From: Streptococcus pneumoniae
GTDB taxonomy: Bacteria; Bacillota; Bacilli; Lactobacillales; Streptococcaceae
Reading direction: 5' to 3'
NCBI RefSeq assembly: GCF_001113365.1
Contig: NZ_CKYA01000014.1
Location: 1 to 31,696, forward strand
Length of the DNA stretch: 31,696 bases
The notes below the pieces were generated by a model. It made no database searches. It was not told the origin of the DNA and worked only from the letters and a program-made list of their open reading frames with translations. Position numbers and translations under genes: made by a program. Positions 9,187 through 16,915 of the stretch are shown piece after piece (the stretch's first letter is position 1; every line of letters starts with the position of its first letter).

Positions 9187-9517
9187 AAACTTCAACCATG
9201 ACCTTTCTATTCCAAGATAATGGAATCATTGACTCAATCCCCTCTTGAGGGATGCCAATCGTCCGCCATTTACGACCAAAAAACTTGACCTCACGGTTCT
9301 CCCACTTATTAGTATCCCCTTTAGGAATACCGAGTGTATATTCCGCCTTCTTCCCAGTCAAGTTCATTTGATTGATGACGTCCTCTGATGAAGTTGGGGC
9401 AACCAATACATTTTGAACCTCAATCTCAACATCACGATGAATTGGATGACCGAAATCGTCATTACCAATTTCCACCTTGTCCACTAAAATGACAGGGATT
9501 CCTTTTAGGTAGGTCAT
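9179..9517 (-). CDS. Head closure / minor capsid-like protein
   Basis: 112 residues from the ATG at 9517 (MTYLKGIPVILVDKVEIG); an ATG six codons upstream is also possible. The gene overlaps the previous one by about 56 bases. Pattern and order (connector, this gene, neck gp10-like, tail terminator) fit a head closure protein. It contains the motif FFGRKWRTIGIP typical of small beta-barrel stopper proteins in this position; the identification is by context and pattern. Confidence 0.65.
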   Translation of the reverse strand: MTYLKGIPVILVDKVEIGNDDFGHPIHRDVEIEVQNVLVAPTSSEDVINQMNLTGKKAEYTLGIPKGDTNKWENREVKFFGRKWRTIGIPQEGIESMIPLSWNRKVMVEVYE

Positions 9518-9902
9518 AAATCTCAATCGCTCCATATCGTTGTTTTTTCTTCAAACCAAGCCTTTTAAGTTCGGTATCTTTGATAAAGAGACCCCCTCCA
9601 GGCACAAGGTAAGAACCACTAAACGAATAACCCAAGGCACTTTCAGAAACCTGAGTCATCGGTTCATGGTCTGTTGAGGTCATGAGGGTTCGTGCTACGA
9701 TATCAACCGTGACAGACTTAGCAACACTAGCGAATGACACGCTCTCAGCTACCATATCATCAAGGTCTTTACCGACTTTTTCAGCCTCCACTCGCAAAGA
9801 ATTAGATACAACTTCCAACAGAGCCTCAGCTCTTGCACGCTCATCAAATTTCAACGAGCGCCACAACAATTCCAAGTCTTCAATCTTTGCAAAATTTCCC
9901 AT
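9462..9902 (-). CDS. Head-tail connector protein (Gp15/Gp19/Gp42-like)
   Basis: 146 residues, with an N-terminal acidic helix bundle (MGNFAKIEDLELLWRSL) and a C-terminal region SALGYSFSGSYLVPGGGLFIKD. This matches the family of phage Gp19/Gp15/Gp42-like adaptor proteins that extend the portal ring. It lies directly after the capsid genes, the usual place. The ATG follows the previous stop by a few bases. Confidence 0.75.
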   Translation of the reverse strand: MGNFAKIEDLELLWRSLKFDERARAEALLEVVSNSLRVEAEKVGKDLDDMVAESVSFASVAKSVTVDIVARTLMTSTDHEPMTQVSESALGYSFSGSYLVPGGGLFIKDTELKRLGLKKKQRYGAIEIYDLPKRNPCHFSGQGGNW

Positions 9903-9905
9903 AGC

Positions 9906-10118
9906 TTAACCCTTGTTTTCCTCGTACAAGGCTACCAAATCGGATTTTTTTGAACTCTTATCGTAATCAATGCCTAATTCATCCAAACTAGACTTCAATT
10001 CCGCTACGGTCAAATCCGCTCCGCTTGGTGCCGTATCTTCCACAGGCACCCAATCTCCGCCAAGAATGCTCTCAGCAGAGATAATCACGCCCGTTTTTGT
10101 ATCACGGTATAAAGCCAT
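9906..10118 (-). CDS. Small protein with C-terminal HeH/LEM-like domain
   Basis: 70 residues. Residues about 36-65 (TVAELKSSLDELGIDYDKSS) form the helix-extended loop-helix fold seen in small phage proteins between capsid and connector genes. These may bind nucleic acid or act as adaptors; the role is not established. It follows the capsid gene by five bases and is coexpressed. Confidence 0.75.
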   Translation of the reverse strand: MALYRDTKTGVIISAESILGGDWVPVEDTAPSGADLTVAELKSSLDELGIDYDKSSKKSDLVALYEENKG

Positions 10119-10123
10119 AAAAC

Positions 10124-11023
10124 TTACGCTTTCACACGCGCAAAGGCATCTTCATCAAGGATACCCCAGCCAATAAAGGCTTCCGCACGCAAACAGATTT
10201 CATTGTAGGCTTTAAGGTCACGACCAGCACCGTCTGGATCACCGTATTCAATGATTTCCATTGGAATATTTTCAGCATAACCCCACTTGAAGCGGTTTTG
10301 GAAATCCCCTACAATAGCGTGGTCTGTTTCAGCAGTACCACCAGTGACAGTAAGGTTCTTGTTGATATCTGATTTCATGCCGTAGAATGAATCAGGATTT
10401 TGACCAAAGCGGAACTCAGGATAAACGGCACGTTTATCAGCGTCTTTTAGTTTACCTAATGCGTGACCTGCTGTTGGCGACAAGGCAATACCTGTTACCT
10501 CGCAACCACGGGCAATAACTTGTTGTACTGCATCTTCAATATTTTCATCGATTTTAGTTTCATCATACGTCACGACACTTCCACTAATCACACCATCAAA
10601 TGAGTTGGTTGCACGGAAAGTTGCATCTGTCATGGATTTTGGTTCCAAACCATGAAGAGCAGCAAGGTCAAAGGCTTCTGCAATCTTCTTAGCGAATCCG
10701 TCCATATATGCTGACAAGAAGTTCATTTGTTTTTCTTCTGAAGCATATTTGAACTCATCTGTGATACGAGCCTGATAAACAAATTTAAGCGGTTTGATAA
10801 CTTTTGAAGTCAATTTCGCTTTATTTCCAAATTTTTGTTCGCCCTCACCAACGATTTGAGCATTTCCTTCAAGGTTGAAGATAAATTGCTCCACTCCATT
10901 GAATGGAATTGGGGTTTGTGCTGACAATTTAGCCAGTACAGATTTCCCCTGCACCTTACTAATCAATTGCTTTACTACTTCTGGTTTAAAAAGTGTTCCA
11001 GTTTTCATTGCATTATCTGCCAT
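10124..11023 (-). CDS. Major capsid protein (HK97 fold family)
   Basis: 299 residues. The start MADNAMKTGTLFKPEVVKQL and the segments FKYASEEKQMNFLSAY and DHAIVGDFQNRFKWGY are typical of the phage major capsid family of Firmicute siphophages. It comes right after the scaffold gene, and no protease gene is seen, as expected where a separate scaffold is used. The ATG is preceded by AAAAGGAGAATAGAAATT. Confidence 0.92.
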   Translation of the reverse strand: MADNAMKTGTLFKPEVVKQLISKVQGKSVLAKLSAQTPIPFNGVEQFIFNLEGNAQIVGEGEQKFGNKAKLTSKVIKPLKFVYQARITDEFKYASEEKQMNFLSAYMDGFAKKIAEAFDLAALHGLEPKSMTDATFRATNSFDGVISGSVVTYDETKIDENIEDAVQQVIARGCEVTGIALSPTAGHALGKLKDADKRAVYPEFRFGQNPDSFYGMKSDINKNLTVTGGTAETDHAIVGDFQNRFKWGYAENIPMEIIEYGDPDGAGRDLKAYNEICLRAEAFIGWGILDEDAFARVKA

Positions 11024-11028
11024 AATTT

Positions 11029-11493
11029 CTATTCTCCTTTTGGTTGTAATTCACGAAGCATCTGCTTCATTTGCATCGTTTTGTCATCACCGATAGCAGG
11101 CTCCGTATCTCTTAGCGGTGCTTGAGGTGTAGCTGGACGCATAAAGCCAGCTAGACGCTCAGCGTCAGCCCTCAATGCCTCTTCGTCAACACCTTGAAGA
11201 CGGTCAGCTAAGTCATAAGGCAAGCCATTTTGTAAAGCGATACGAGTCCGCAAGTTAGCAGTTTCATAATTGCTCACTTGCCCCTGCAATTCAGTGATTT
11301 GAGCATCTAATCCTGCTCTAGTTTGCTTGTCATCTTCAACAGTAGACTTCAAAGCACTGTTTTCAGATTCTAGTTCTGAAACACGTTTCTTGAGTTCATC
11401 ATAATCACTGAATTTTTCACGCTCACGTCTGATACGTTCCTTCACGATGTTATCGAGCTCTTCCTGTGTTTCAATCGTTTTAAATTCAGACAT
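11029..11493 (-). CDS. Capsid scaffolding protein (DUF4355-like)
   Basis: 154 residues from the ATG at 11493; an ATG two codons earlier lies too close to the GGAG. A long charged coiled coil (residues about 10-90, ERIRREREKFSDYDELKKRV) and a Pro-rich linker (RPATPQAPLRD) before a short basic tail are the usual build of tailed-phage scaffolds. It directly precedes the major capsid gene. Confidence 0.85.
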   Translation of the reverse strand: MSEFKTIETQEELDNIVKERIRREREKFSDYDELKKRVSELESENSALKSTVEDDKQTRAGLDAQITELQGQVSNYETANLRTRIALQNGLPYDLADRLQGVDEEALRADAERLAGFMRPATPQAPLRDTEPAIGDDKTMQMKQMLRELQPKGE

Positions 11494-11545
11494 CTTCATG
11501 TCTCCTTTCTCCTGCTTTCCCGGCAGTTCGGTAATTTTTAGGCAT

Positions 11546-11570
11546 CAAAAAAAGCAGTCTCTCAACCGCT
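11546..11570 (-). terminator. Intrinsic terminator after large terminase
   Basis: Minus strand: AGCGGT, loop TGAGAG, ACTGCT (6 bp with one G-U), then seven T. It lies just after the terminase stop and before scaffold, inside the late operon, so it must be partial or read through. Confidence 0.7.
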
Positions 11571-11574
11571 CCTC

Positions 11575-12987
11575 TTAATAACTGATTTTTTGCTTTTTCT
11601 TAGGCTTAGTTGTCATACAAGCCCAATGCGCAAGCAAGGCGCTATCCATCAAAGAAATATCCATATCCGCAAAATGCGAGCGATAGCCAAACCCACCGTT
11701 TGAACCGATGTTCCGCTTCTCACAGTTGGTTGTAATTTTCTTCAAAGACGGTTGACCAGCATGGCACAAGGTCTTTTGATAAATCCCCTGTTCCCACATC
11801 GAGTTAGCCACGATGATTTCCTTGACCGTAGGCAATATCACGCTCTTCATGCGTTCCTTCTTCAACTCTTCATCAAGGATTTTCTGACCACTTGCTCCAT
11901 CGACTACGATAGTAGCCACATCGGCACGCTTGACAAAATCCAAGATCCAGTCATTCCCGTTACGGACTGACTGACAGTCAATTGTCTCAACGAAAATCCG
12001 TTCATCTACAGTACGAACAGCAATACTTAATGCCACGTTTGCGCCATCTTGACCATATTTGACTCCGACAAACAACTTACCTGATAAATCAGGCATAGAG
12101 TCAACACACAACTCATTCCATTCCGTTTCCGAAATAGCAGATTTCTGGTTGTATTCAGGCCAATAACCCAAACGCTGAACATTATGGTCTAGCTTATCAT
12201 CACCAAGCTCAGCTTCTATCTTCCGCTCATTCAAATGGTAACCCATAGAGGGATTGGAATTATACCAGGCATCGACATCATCGATTTCTTTTTCCTCAGA
12301 AACCGACCATTCTGCCCAACCTGAGTATTTTCCTTTCCCAAATAGGCAATTCTTACGGTAATTTGTGAATACCGTCCCATTTGAAACAGGTGTAGGTGGT
12401 GTCCCACACATGATTGTGATTGGATTGCTACTATCCGTTACCGTATATTTCAAAGCCGATTCCTGCTCAGTCGTATATTCCTGAGCCTCATCGATAACGA
12501 GAAGGTCAAAACCTTCCCCCAAACCACCATTGGATGTTCTGGTACGAAATTGTACAATCCCACCGCCGTCAAACAGTTCAATCCGCTCTTGTCCCTTGGC
12601 TCGTATAGAGCTAAAGTCCTCACCGTCCACATATCCCATTTTTTCAAGGTAACGTTTCACCTTTTCAAAAGAGGAATGAGAGGTGGATATTCTATGAGCC
12701 GTGTGTAGGATGTTTAGTCCATTATGCAGGCCCCAAAGTTCAAAAAGATACAAGAGTTCGGACTTCCCATTACGACGAGGAATAGAGTAGCCAAATTTTT
12801 GATGCACCCACAAACCATTCTTGTCAACCGCCATGATAGAGGTCAACAAGTTGACTTGCCAAGCGTAGCAAGAAAGACCCGTCCGCTCGTAGATTTCTAC
12901 CGCTTCTTTCGCCTTAGAATTTTTCTTGACGTACTTTAAAATTACCGATTGAGTAGGATTCTGATTGCCAAGTTTCTTTCTAGCCAT
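11575..12987 (-). CDS. terL: Terminase large subunit
   Basis: 470 residues. The ATPase part has a Walker A-like PRRNGKSE at residues 70-77 and a Walker B plus catalytic acid LLVIDEAQE at 162-170, followed by the coupling motif CGTPPT. The second half carries the RNase H-like nuclease fold (VGVKYGQDGANVALSI, VVDGASGQ, then ADMDISLMDS). It pumps DNA into the procapsid and cuts concatemers. The ATG at 12987 follows GAAAGGAGCAGTGG. Placement is odd: it lies downstream of portal and MuF, not upstream. The fold and motifs are clear. Confidence 0.93.
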   Translation of the reverse strand: MARKKLGNQNPTQSVILKYVKKNSKAKEAVEIYERTGLSCYAWQVNLLTSIMAVDKNGLWVHQKFGYSIPRRNGKSELLYLFELWGLHNGLNILHTAHRISTSHSSFEKVKRYLEKMGYVDGEDFSSIRAKGQERIELFDGGGIVQFRTRTSNGGLGEGFDLLVIDEAQEYTTEQESALKYTVTDSSNPITIMCGTPPTPVSNGTVFTNYRKNCLFGKGKYSGWAEWSVSEEKEIDDVDAWYNSNPSMGYHLNERKIEAELGDDKLDHNVQRLGYWPEYNQKSAISETEWNELCVDSMPDLSGKLFVGVKYGQDGANVALSIAVRTVDERIFVETIDCQSVRNGNDWILDFVKRADVATIVVDGASGQKILDEELKKERMKSVILPTVKEIIVANSMWEQGIYQKTLCHAGQPSLKKITTNCEKRNIGSNGGFGYRSHFADMDISLMDSALLAHWACMTTKPKKKQKISY

Positions 12988-13037
12988 CCACTGCTCCTTT
13001 CAATCGTACCGCATGATAACCCTATCGCTGGGATGAT

Positions 13038-13268
13038 TTAATTGATTACGTTTAAAATATAGTTTTTAGCAACATCTAGCATTCCCAATGCCTGCAAACT
13101 ACTATCCCAGCTATAGCCAAGATTTATCTCACCATCTTTATCCAAAGAAACTACCAACACCGAAGTGTAGTCATGACTAGCCTCAAGATTTTCCTCCAAA
13201 ATTTCTTTCACGGAAGCACCGCGCTCCAGACTAGACTTTTTCTCTAAAAAATAAATCGTGTTTCCCAT
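13038..13268 (-). CDS. Small phage protein of unknown function
   Basis: 76 residues (MGNTIYFLEKKSSLERG). An N-terminal basic segment is followed by an alternating strand-helix region DYTSVLVVSLDKDGEINLGY and a helix LQALGMLDVAKNYIL. Similar short proteins occur in other Firmicute phages without known function. It sits between the toxin-immunity cassette and the large terminase, with its own AAAGGAG site and directly after a terminator hairpin. The small-terminase slot is close by, but the sequence gives no sign of an HTH, so I do not assign that role. Confidence 0.75.
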   Translation of the reverse strand: MGNTIYFLEKKSSLERGASVKEILEENLEASHDYTSVLVVSLDKDGEINLGYSWDSSLQALGMLDVAKNYILNVIN

Positions 13269-13291
13269 TGTTACTCCTTTCTAAGCATAAG

Positions 13292-13312
13292 AAAAGCACC
13301 CTTGCGAGTGCT
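13292..13312 (-). terminator. Intrinsic terminator after the putative immunity gene
   Basis: Minus strand: AGCACTC, GCAA tetraloop, GGGTGCT (7 bp with one G-U), then TTTTC. It separates the portal/MuF-toxin/immunity block from the terminase block. Confidence 0.6.
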
Positions 13313-13320
13313 CTAACATA

Positions 13321-13560
13321 TTATTTTCTATCTGAAAAGAAATCTTCCCAAAATGGATTTTCTTTATCAAAGATTTCAATCTCCTCAGAAGTCATGTTTT
13401 GAGGATAATCTTCAAAAAGGTTATAGAACTTCTTTCTATCAAATGTGATAAGCATCAATCCTTTGGCATACCATGAAGTATCAACCCACCAAGTTTTATC
13501 ATCATCGTTTTCCTTGTAACAATACTCTGACCAATTCACTTCTTCGTAATCACTTTTCAT
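13321..13560 (-). CDS. Putative immunity protein of the MuF toxin cassette
   Basis: 79 residues, very acidic and aromatic (KTWWVDTSWYAKGLMLITFD, then FEDYPQNMTSEE). The pattern resembles a small family I believe is called DUF7675. The ATG at 13560 overlaps the end of the toxin gene by 11 bases, so the two are translationally coupled, and a terminator follows the immunity gene. Small acidic proteins directly after polymorphic toxins are usually their antidotes. Unusually acidic composition, position and coupling support the role; no experiment or known structure does. Confidence 0.65.
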   Translation of the reverse strand: MKSDYEEVNWSEYCYKENDDDKTWWVDTSWYAKGLMLITFDRKKFYNLFEDYPQNMTSEEIEIFDKENPFWEDFFSDRK

Positions 13561-14941
13561 GTCCTGTAATACCTTTCATTTGTTTAGATTCAGCTGTGTT
13601 AAGGAAACTCAATATGTTATGAAATTCAGGGTTATCTTTTAATGAATTTGCATCAATAAGATAGCTATCTACATCATATTTATGTCCCCTTACAGCATGA
13701 GATTTCTTAGCCTTAAATCTTTTTTTCAAAACAGTGTCATCAAATGGCTTAAACCCATTTACAAATTTTGATTGAAGCTCCAAATATTCAACTAGATTAT
13801 CATTTTTCCTAATGATTGCAGCATGTCTACCTGTTGCCAAATAGTATTCTTTGCCATTTTCTGCCTTTTCCAACAATTCTTTGACCGCTTTGAAGTCATT
13901 TGTGTTTTTGGCTACATGCATCTTAACACCTGGAAGGCTTCCAATCATATTGATTTTATCAATACTACCAAAAAAAACGCAACTCTTTCCACCTCTAAAA
14001 TCTAGAACTGTATATCCCGCTTTATTTCCTATGTAAGCAAATGCTAAGGATGAACAAGACCCTTTCGTCTTATCTCCACCACTAATCGCTTGAATAATTT
14101 CTTCTTCGGTTAATTTTTTAAGGCTTTTCGTTATAGGGTTTGAAGTTATACCTATTTGAAGAGCAAGCTTTCTAACCTGACTGACTTCAGATTGTATTCC
14201 GATGTTCTTTCTTGCTTCTATTTTATCACTTTTATCACTTTTACTCCACGCCTTACTCCAAACATTTTGGACCTTTCCACTTTTAGGATCATAATCAACA
14301 GTGCATCTACAACGTTGATGTCTTCGATAAATATCCTTTGGAACTCTTGGGTATTTGTAAGTACCTTGAACCTCCTGACACCATTCACAACAGTGATAAG
14401 CTGATTTTCTTACAATCTCAGGTTGCAATCCAGATTTATGTTGAAACTCCGCATTTTTCTGGATGCTATCATCAATTATTGATTGAGTAAAATTCACAAC
14501 AGGTTCTTCTAATAGCCAACGAACATCATCAAAACTTTCCTCACTGGCTAAACGATTAACCAGACCATCAATTCGGTCTTGATTCAATTCAGGAACCTGA
14601 GCAGTTAACCCAATTTTAGCCTCAGAGTTCAAATTCTTCTGAACTTGCTCAGTATAATCACTCACAAGCTCGTAATTTCGCCCCAGAACGTCCGTCAGCA
14701 CACGTTGAGCGATATTGTAATACATTTTACCGTCTGGTAGCGTTTCGTTCGTTAGAGAGGCTCCCAGAGCCTTAGAAAGTATCTCCCCAATTTCAATAGC
14801 ATATTGATTAGCGTCCAAATAACTTGCCTTGCTATGTTGTAGTTTAGACAGCAAGTCTTTCAAGACCTCGCTGTCTAGCCTAGCACCTTCAAACTCAGAC
14901 TTGATTTTCTTGAGCAGGCTCGGAACGATATCCTCCACCAT
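13550..14941 (-). CDS. MuF-type minor head protein fused to a C-terminal Cys/His toxin-like domain
   Basis: 463 residues. The ATG at 14941 follows GGAGGGAACAG and overlaps the portal gene. Residues 1 to about 220 are a MuF/SPP1 gp7-like head domain ending in the usual zinc cluster C185..C188, H208, C211.C213. A Lys/Ser-rich linker (about 225-250) leads to a second domain. There GSCSSLAFAY (C296), GRHAAIIRK (H373) and EYLELQ (E388/Q390) are spaced like the Cys-His-Asn/Gln/Asp sites of papain-like toxin domains. The C-terminal half is visibly more AT-rich than the head half, as expected for an exchanged cassette. MuF-toxin fusions packaged in virions are a described class in temperate phages; this effector assignment is my inference. 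A non-peptidase (deamidase or acyltransferase) activity is possible. Confidence 0.8.
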   Translation of the reverse strand: MVEDIVPSLLKKIKSEFEGARLDSEVLKDLLSKLQHSKASYLDANQYAIEIGEILSKALGASLTNETLPDGKMYYNIAQRVLTDVLGRNYELVSDYTEQVQKNLNSEAKIGLTAQVPELNQDRIDGLVNRLASEESFDDVRWLLEEPVVNFTQSIIDDSIQKNAEFQHKSGLQPEIVRKSAYHCCEWCQEVQGTYKYPRVPKDIYRRHQRCRCTVDYDPKSGKVQNVWSKAWSKSDKSDKIEARKNIGIQSEVSQVRKLALQIGITSNPITKSLKKLTEEEIIQAISGGDKTKGSCSSLAFAYIGNKAGYTVLDFRGGKSCVFFGSIDKINMIGSLPGVKMHVAKNTNDFKAVKELLEKAENGKEYYLATGRHAAIIRKNDNLVEYLELQSKFVNGFKPFDDTVLKKRFKAKKSHAVRGHKYDVDSYLIDANSLKDNPEFHNILSFLNTAESKQMKGITGHEK

Positions 14942-16199
14942 CTGTTCCCTCCTTCACGACTGGAGCAGGCTTGTCTGACCCTTTAATTCCAGTCAAGTCA
15001 CGGATGGTTTCAGCATCCATATAGCCAGGCACCGCTTGATTCAGTTTGATAACACCATCACCAATCAAGGTCAACATATTAGCGTCTGCCTCAAACAAAG
15101 GCTCCCACTTCACGACCGTTTTATTGAACTGTTTCCTCAAATACGGAAACTCATCTCGTAAACAAGTAGCGACATAGGCCACATTCAGCAAACCAGAGCC
15201 CAGAGAGCGCTGAGCCTTCCGACCAGCTAACCGCAAGTTCTCATGACTAGCCTTGATAGCTTCAACAGATGACGGATTGTCAGAAACAAAACCAAGATCA
15301 TCCAAGGTCAAACCCATCTCCCCAGCAAAACCAGCGGCTGCAGTCCGTAACTGCTCAGTAAAAGGAGACATGCTGGATGTGGTGAATTGCCCCACATTCG
15401 GCTTGTCCCCTTCATCATCTTTGGTAAAAGTCAGCAAGCTAGATACAGTTGCTTTCCAAATATCAATCGCCTCAGCGTCTTGACTCAATCCCAACACATA
15501 CTTTTGAGGGAATGAATAAAACTCAGCAGTCACATCTGAACGCTCAAGCGTTCGTTTAGCATATCTCTGATAGTACATCCCAGCCCGAGTAATTCGTGAC
15601 CGACCAAACGGACGAACCGCATCAGGTCTATGAATGACTGGTACCAACAAAGGAACACCCGTTGAATTTCCGATTGCAAACGGCTTTCCATCTTTAGGAT
15701 AGAACCAAGTCACATCACTAGTAAAATAAGCCTCAAGCACGGCATAACCATTGTCATCCCTTTTCAAAACGGCATAGCCCTCTGTCAGCAAGCCAGTGAT
15801 AGGATCCAGAACACCAGTTGCATTGCTTGCCTCGATAACCTGCAACCGAGGAGCGTCATCATCGTCCCCTTGCGAGATGTAGACAAAACAACACGACCCA
15901 ATCAATGCTGAAAGGATCGCGCTATCAAAGAATACATCTGGATTGTTCTGAGCAAAGATTTCATTCGCTCCAAATTCGTCATTGGCAAACTCACGAAAGA
16001 CCAAACGATCTGCTAGACTGTCAACACCCTTAGCAGCCCAACCTAAGACCGCCCGATATTGTTGCCTGATTTGAGGTGGTATCGTAATACCAACATCTAT
16101 CTCATTGTGTTGCATAGCATACTGATTGTATCTAGTGTCTACACCCATTTTGTAATTGGCTAGCTTCTTCCTGAGATAGCCCATACCTTTCAATGTCAT
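14895..16199 (-). CDS. Portal protein (SPP1 gp6-like)
   Basis: 434 residues from the ATG at 16199; a TTG three codons upstream is an alternative. Segments VDSLADRLVFREF, FGRSRITRAGMYYQRY and AGFAGEMGLTLDDLGFVSDN are characteristic of Firmicute phage portals. The portal forms the dodecameric DNA channel at the head vertex. It overlaps the MuF gene by 47 bases. Here it opens the structural block, before rather than after the large terminase. Confidence 0.9.
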   Translation of the reverse strand: MTLKGMGYLRKKLANYKMGVDTRYNQYAMQHNEIDVGITIPPQIRQQYRAVLGWAAKGVDSLADRLVFREFANDEFGANEIFAQNNPDVFFDSAILSALIGSCCFVYISQGDDDDAPRLQVIEASNATGVLDPITGLLTEGYAVLKRDDNGYAVLEAYFTSDVTWFYPKDGKPFAIGNSTGVPLLVPVIHRPDAVRPFGRSRITRAGMYYQRYAKRTLERSDVTAEFYSFPQKYVLGLSQDAEAIDIWKATVSSLLTFTKDDEGDKPNVGQFTTSSMSPFTEQLRTAAAGFAGEMGLTLDDLGFVSDNPSSVEAIKASHENLRLAGRKAQRSLGSGLLNVAYVATCLRDEFPYLRKQFNKTVVKWEPLFEADANMLTLIGDGVIKLNQAVPGYMDAETIRDLTGIKGSDKPAPVVKEGTDGGGYRSEPAQENQV

Positions 16200-16208
16200 T
16201 TTATACAA

Positions 16209-16337
16209 CTACCTTTCATTTCCCGCGAGAAAATATGTACAGTGACGGTGTGAAGCCCTGAAGCACCGAGGGGGAGGGGGTCATCCCCCCACCTTGGCAG
16301 GAACACTCGTCCTTTTTTTTTAATCACGTTTATTTTT
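16209..16337. other. G/C-run intergenic region, candidate cos/packaging site
   Basis: 129 bases between HNH and portal, much richer in G/C runs than the rest. It contains GGGGGAGGGGG, then TCATCCCCCC (an inverted repeat of five or six G/C pairs around a TCAT loop), flanked by nine T bases and GCAAGGCGGGA-like sequence. HNH nucleases next to cos are the rule in cos-type phages. No direct proof of cleavage. Confidence 0.4.
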
Positions 16338-16682
16338 TTAACCCTTATACTTAAACCAATCTGTACTTTGTGGTAAGTTCCTATTACCAATGACCTTTGT
16401 TCCGTTTGTCTTCTCATCAGCATATAGCTTGTCAGACTTCTGTCTATTGCATTGCCAATGCGCCAACTGCAAGTTAGCAATGTCAGATGGATGTCCGTTC
16501 TTATTTACTGGAACGATGTGGTCAATGACTGGACTTAATGGATGAGGATATCTCAGGTCTTTGTCTACAGGCTGGCCACATATCCCACAAGTGTTTCTTG
16601 TCTTTAAGATAATCTTCTTATTCTTCTCAAAGGCTACTCTATGGGGTCCACTACGGTCCGCTCGGAGGGGGTTGGTATTCAT
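16338..16682 (-). CDS. HNH endonuclease, packaging-associated
   Basis: 114 residues. Zinc knuckle pairs CGICG and CNRQK surround the HNH core DHIVPVNKNGHPSDIANLQL (the DH of the core, N in the middle and the last H as HWQC). Small HNH proteins beside terminase genes are needed for cos cleavage in several siphophages. The annotated ATG lies inside a 17-bp direct repeat and lacks a well-spaced ribosome-binding site (AAAGGA is about 13 bases away), so the exact start is uncertain. Confidence 0.88.
   Translation of the reverse strand: MNTNPLRADRSGPHRVAFEKNKKIILKTRNTCGICGQPVDKDLRYPHPLSPVIDHIVPVNKNGHPSDIANLQLAHWQCNRQKSDKLYADEKTNGTKVIGNRNLPQSTDWFKYKG
16664..16680 (+). repeat. Direct repeat GGAGGGGGTTGGTATTC, copy 1
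   Basis: Exact 17-bp copy of 16710-16726, 46 bases apart. It overlaps the start of the HNH gene. Candidate terminase or packaging recognition repeat. Confidence 0.8.
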
Positions 16683-16915
16683 CTAGGGAGGGAGTCCTTT
16701 CTTTTTAATGGAGGGGGTTGGTATTCTCAAATGTACCCCTCGGTATCTTTCAAAGTAGGGGTGTTTTTAGTGCACCCACCCCCTCTTGTATTTAACATAT
16801 CTTATATTCTGTTAAATAAAATTAAACAACTTCAAAGTCAAGAGTATCAAGGCTTCTACCATATTTTTCTAAAAACTAATTTACATTTTCTCATTATGTA
16901 AAATAGATAGGCTAT
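16683..16915. other. Non-coding stretch between HNH and recombinase
   Basis: No convincing gene. The left half (to about 16795) is built of G/C-run direct and inverted repeats, including AGGGGTG and CACCCACCCCCTC. The right half is plain AT-rich sequence. A possible 16-residue frame has no ribosome-binding site. Confidence 0.6.
16710..16726 (+). repeat. Direct repeat GGAGGGGGTTGGTATTC, copy 2
   Basis: Exact copy of 16664-16680. Just to the right lie ACCCCT / AGGGGT and GGGTG / CACCC inverted repeats (16736-16790). Confidence 0.8.

Noticed and set aside
14895..16208. Portal started at TTG 16208
   Set aside because: The ATG at 16199 is close by and has equal spacing to the AAAGG; TTG would place it only three bases away.
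16196..16480. 94-codon minus-strand frame crossing HNH and the G/C-run region
   Set aside because: Overlaps HNH out of frame, unnatural composition, no start signal.
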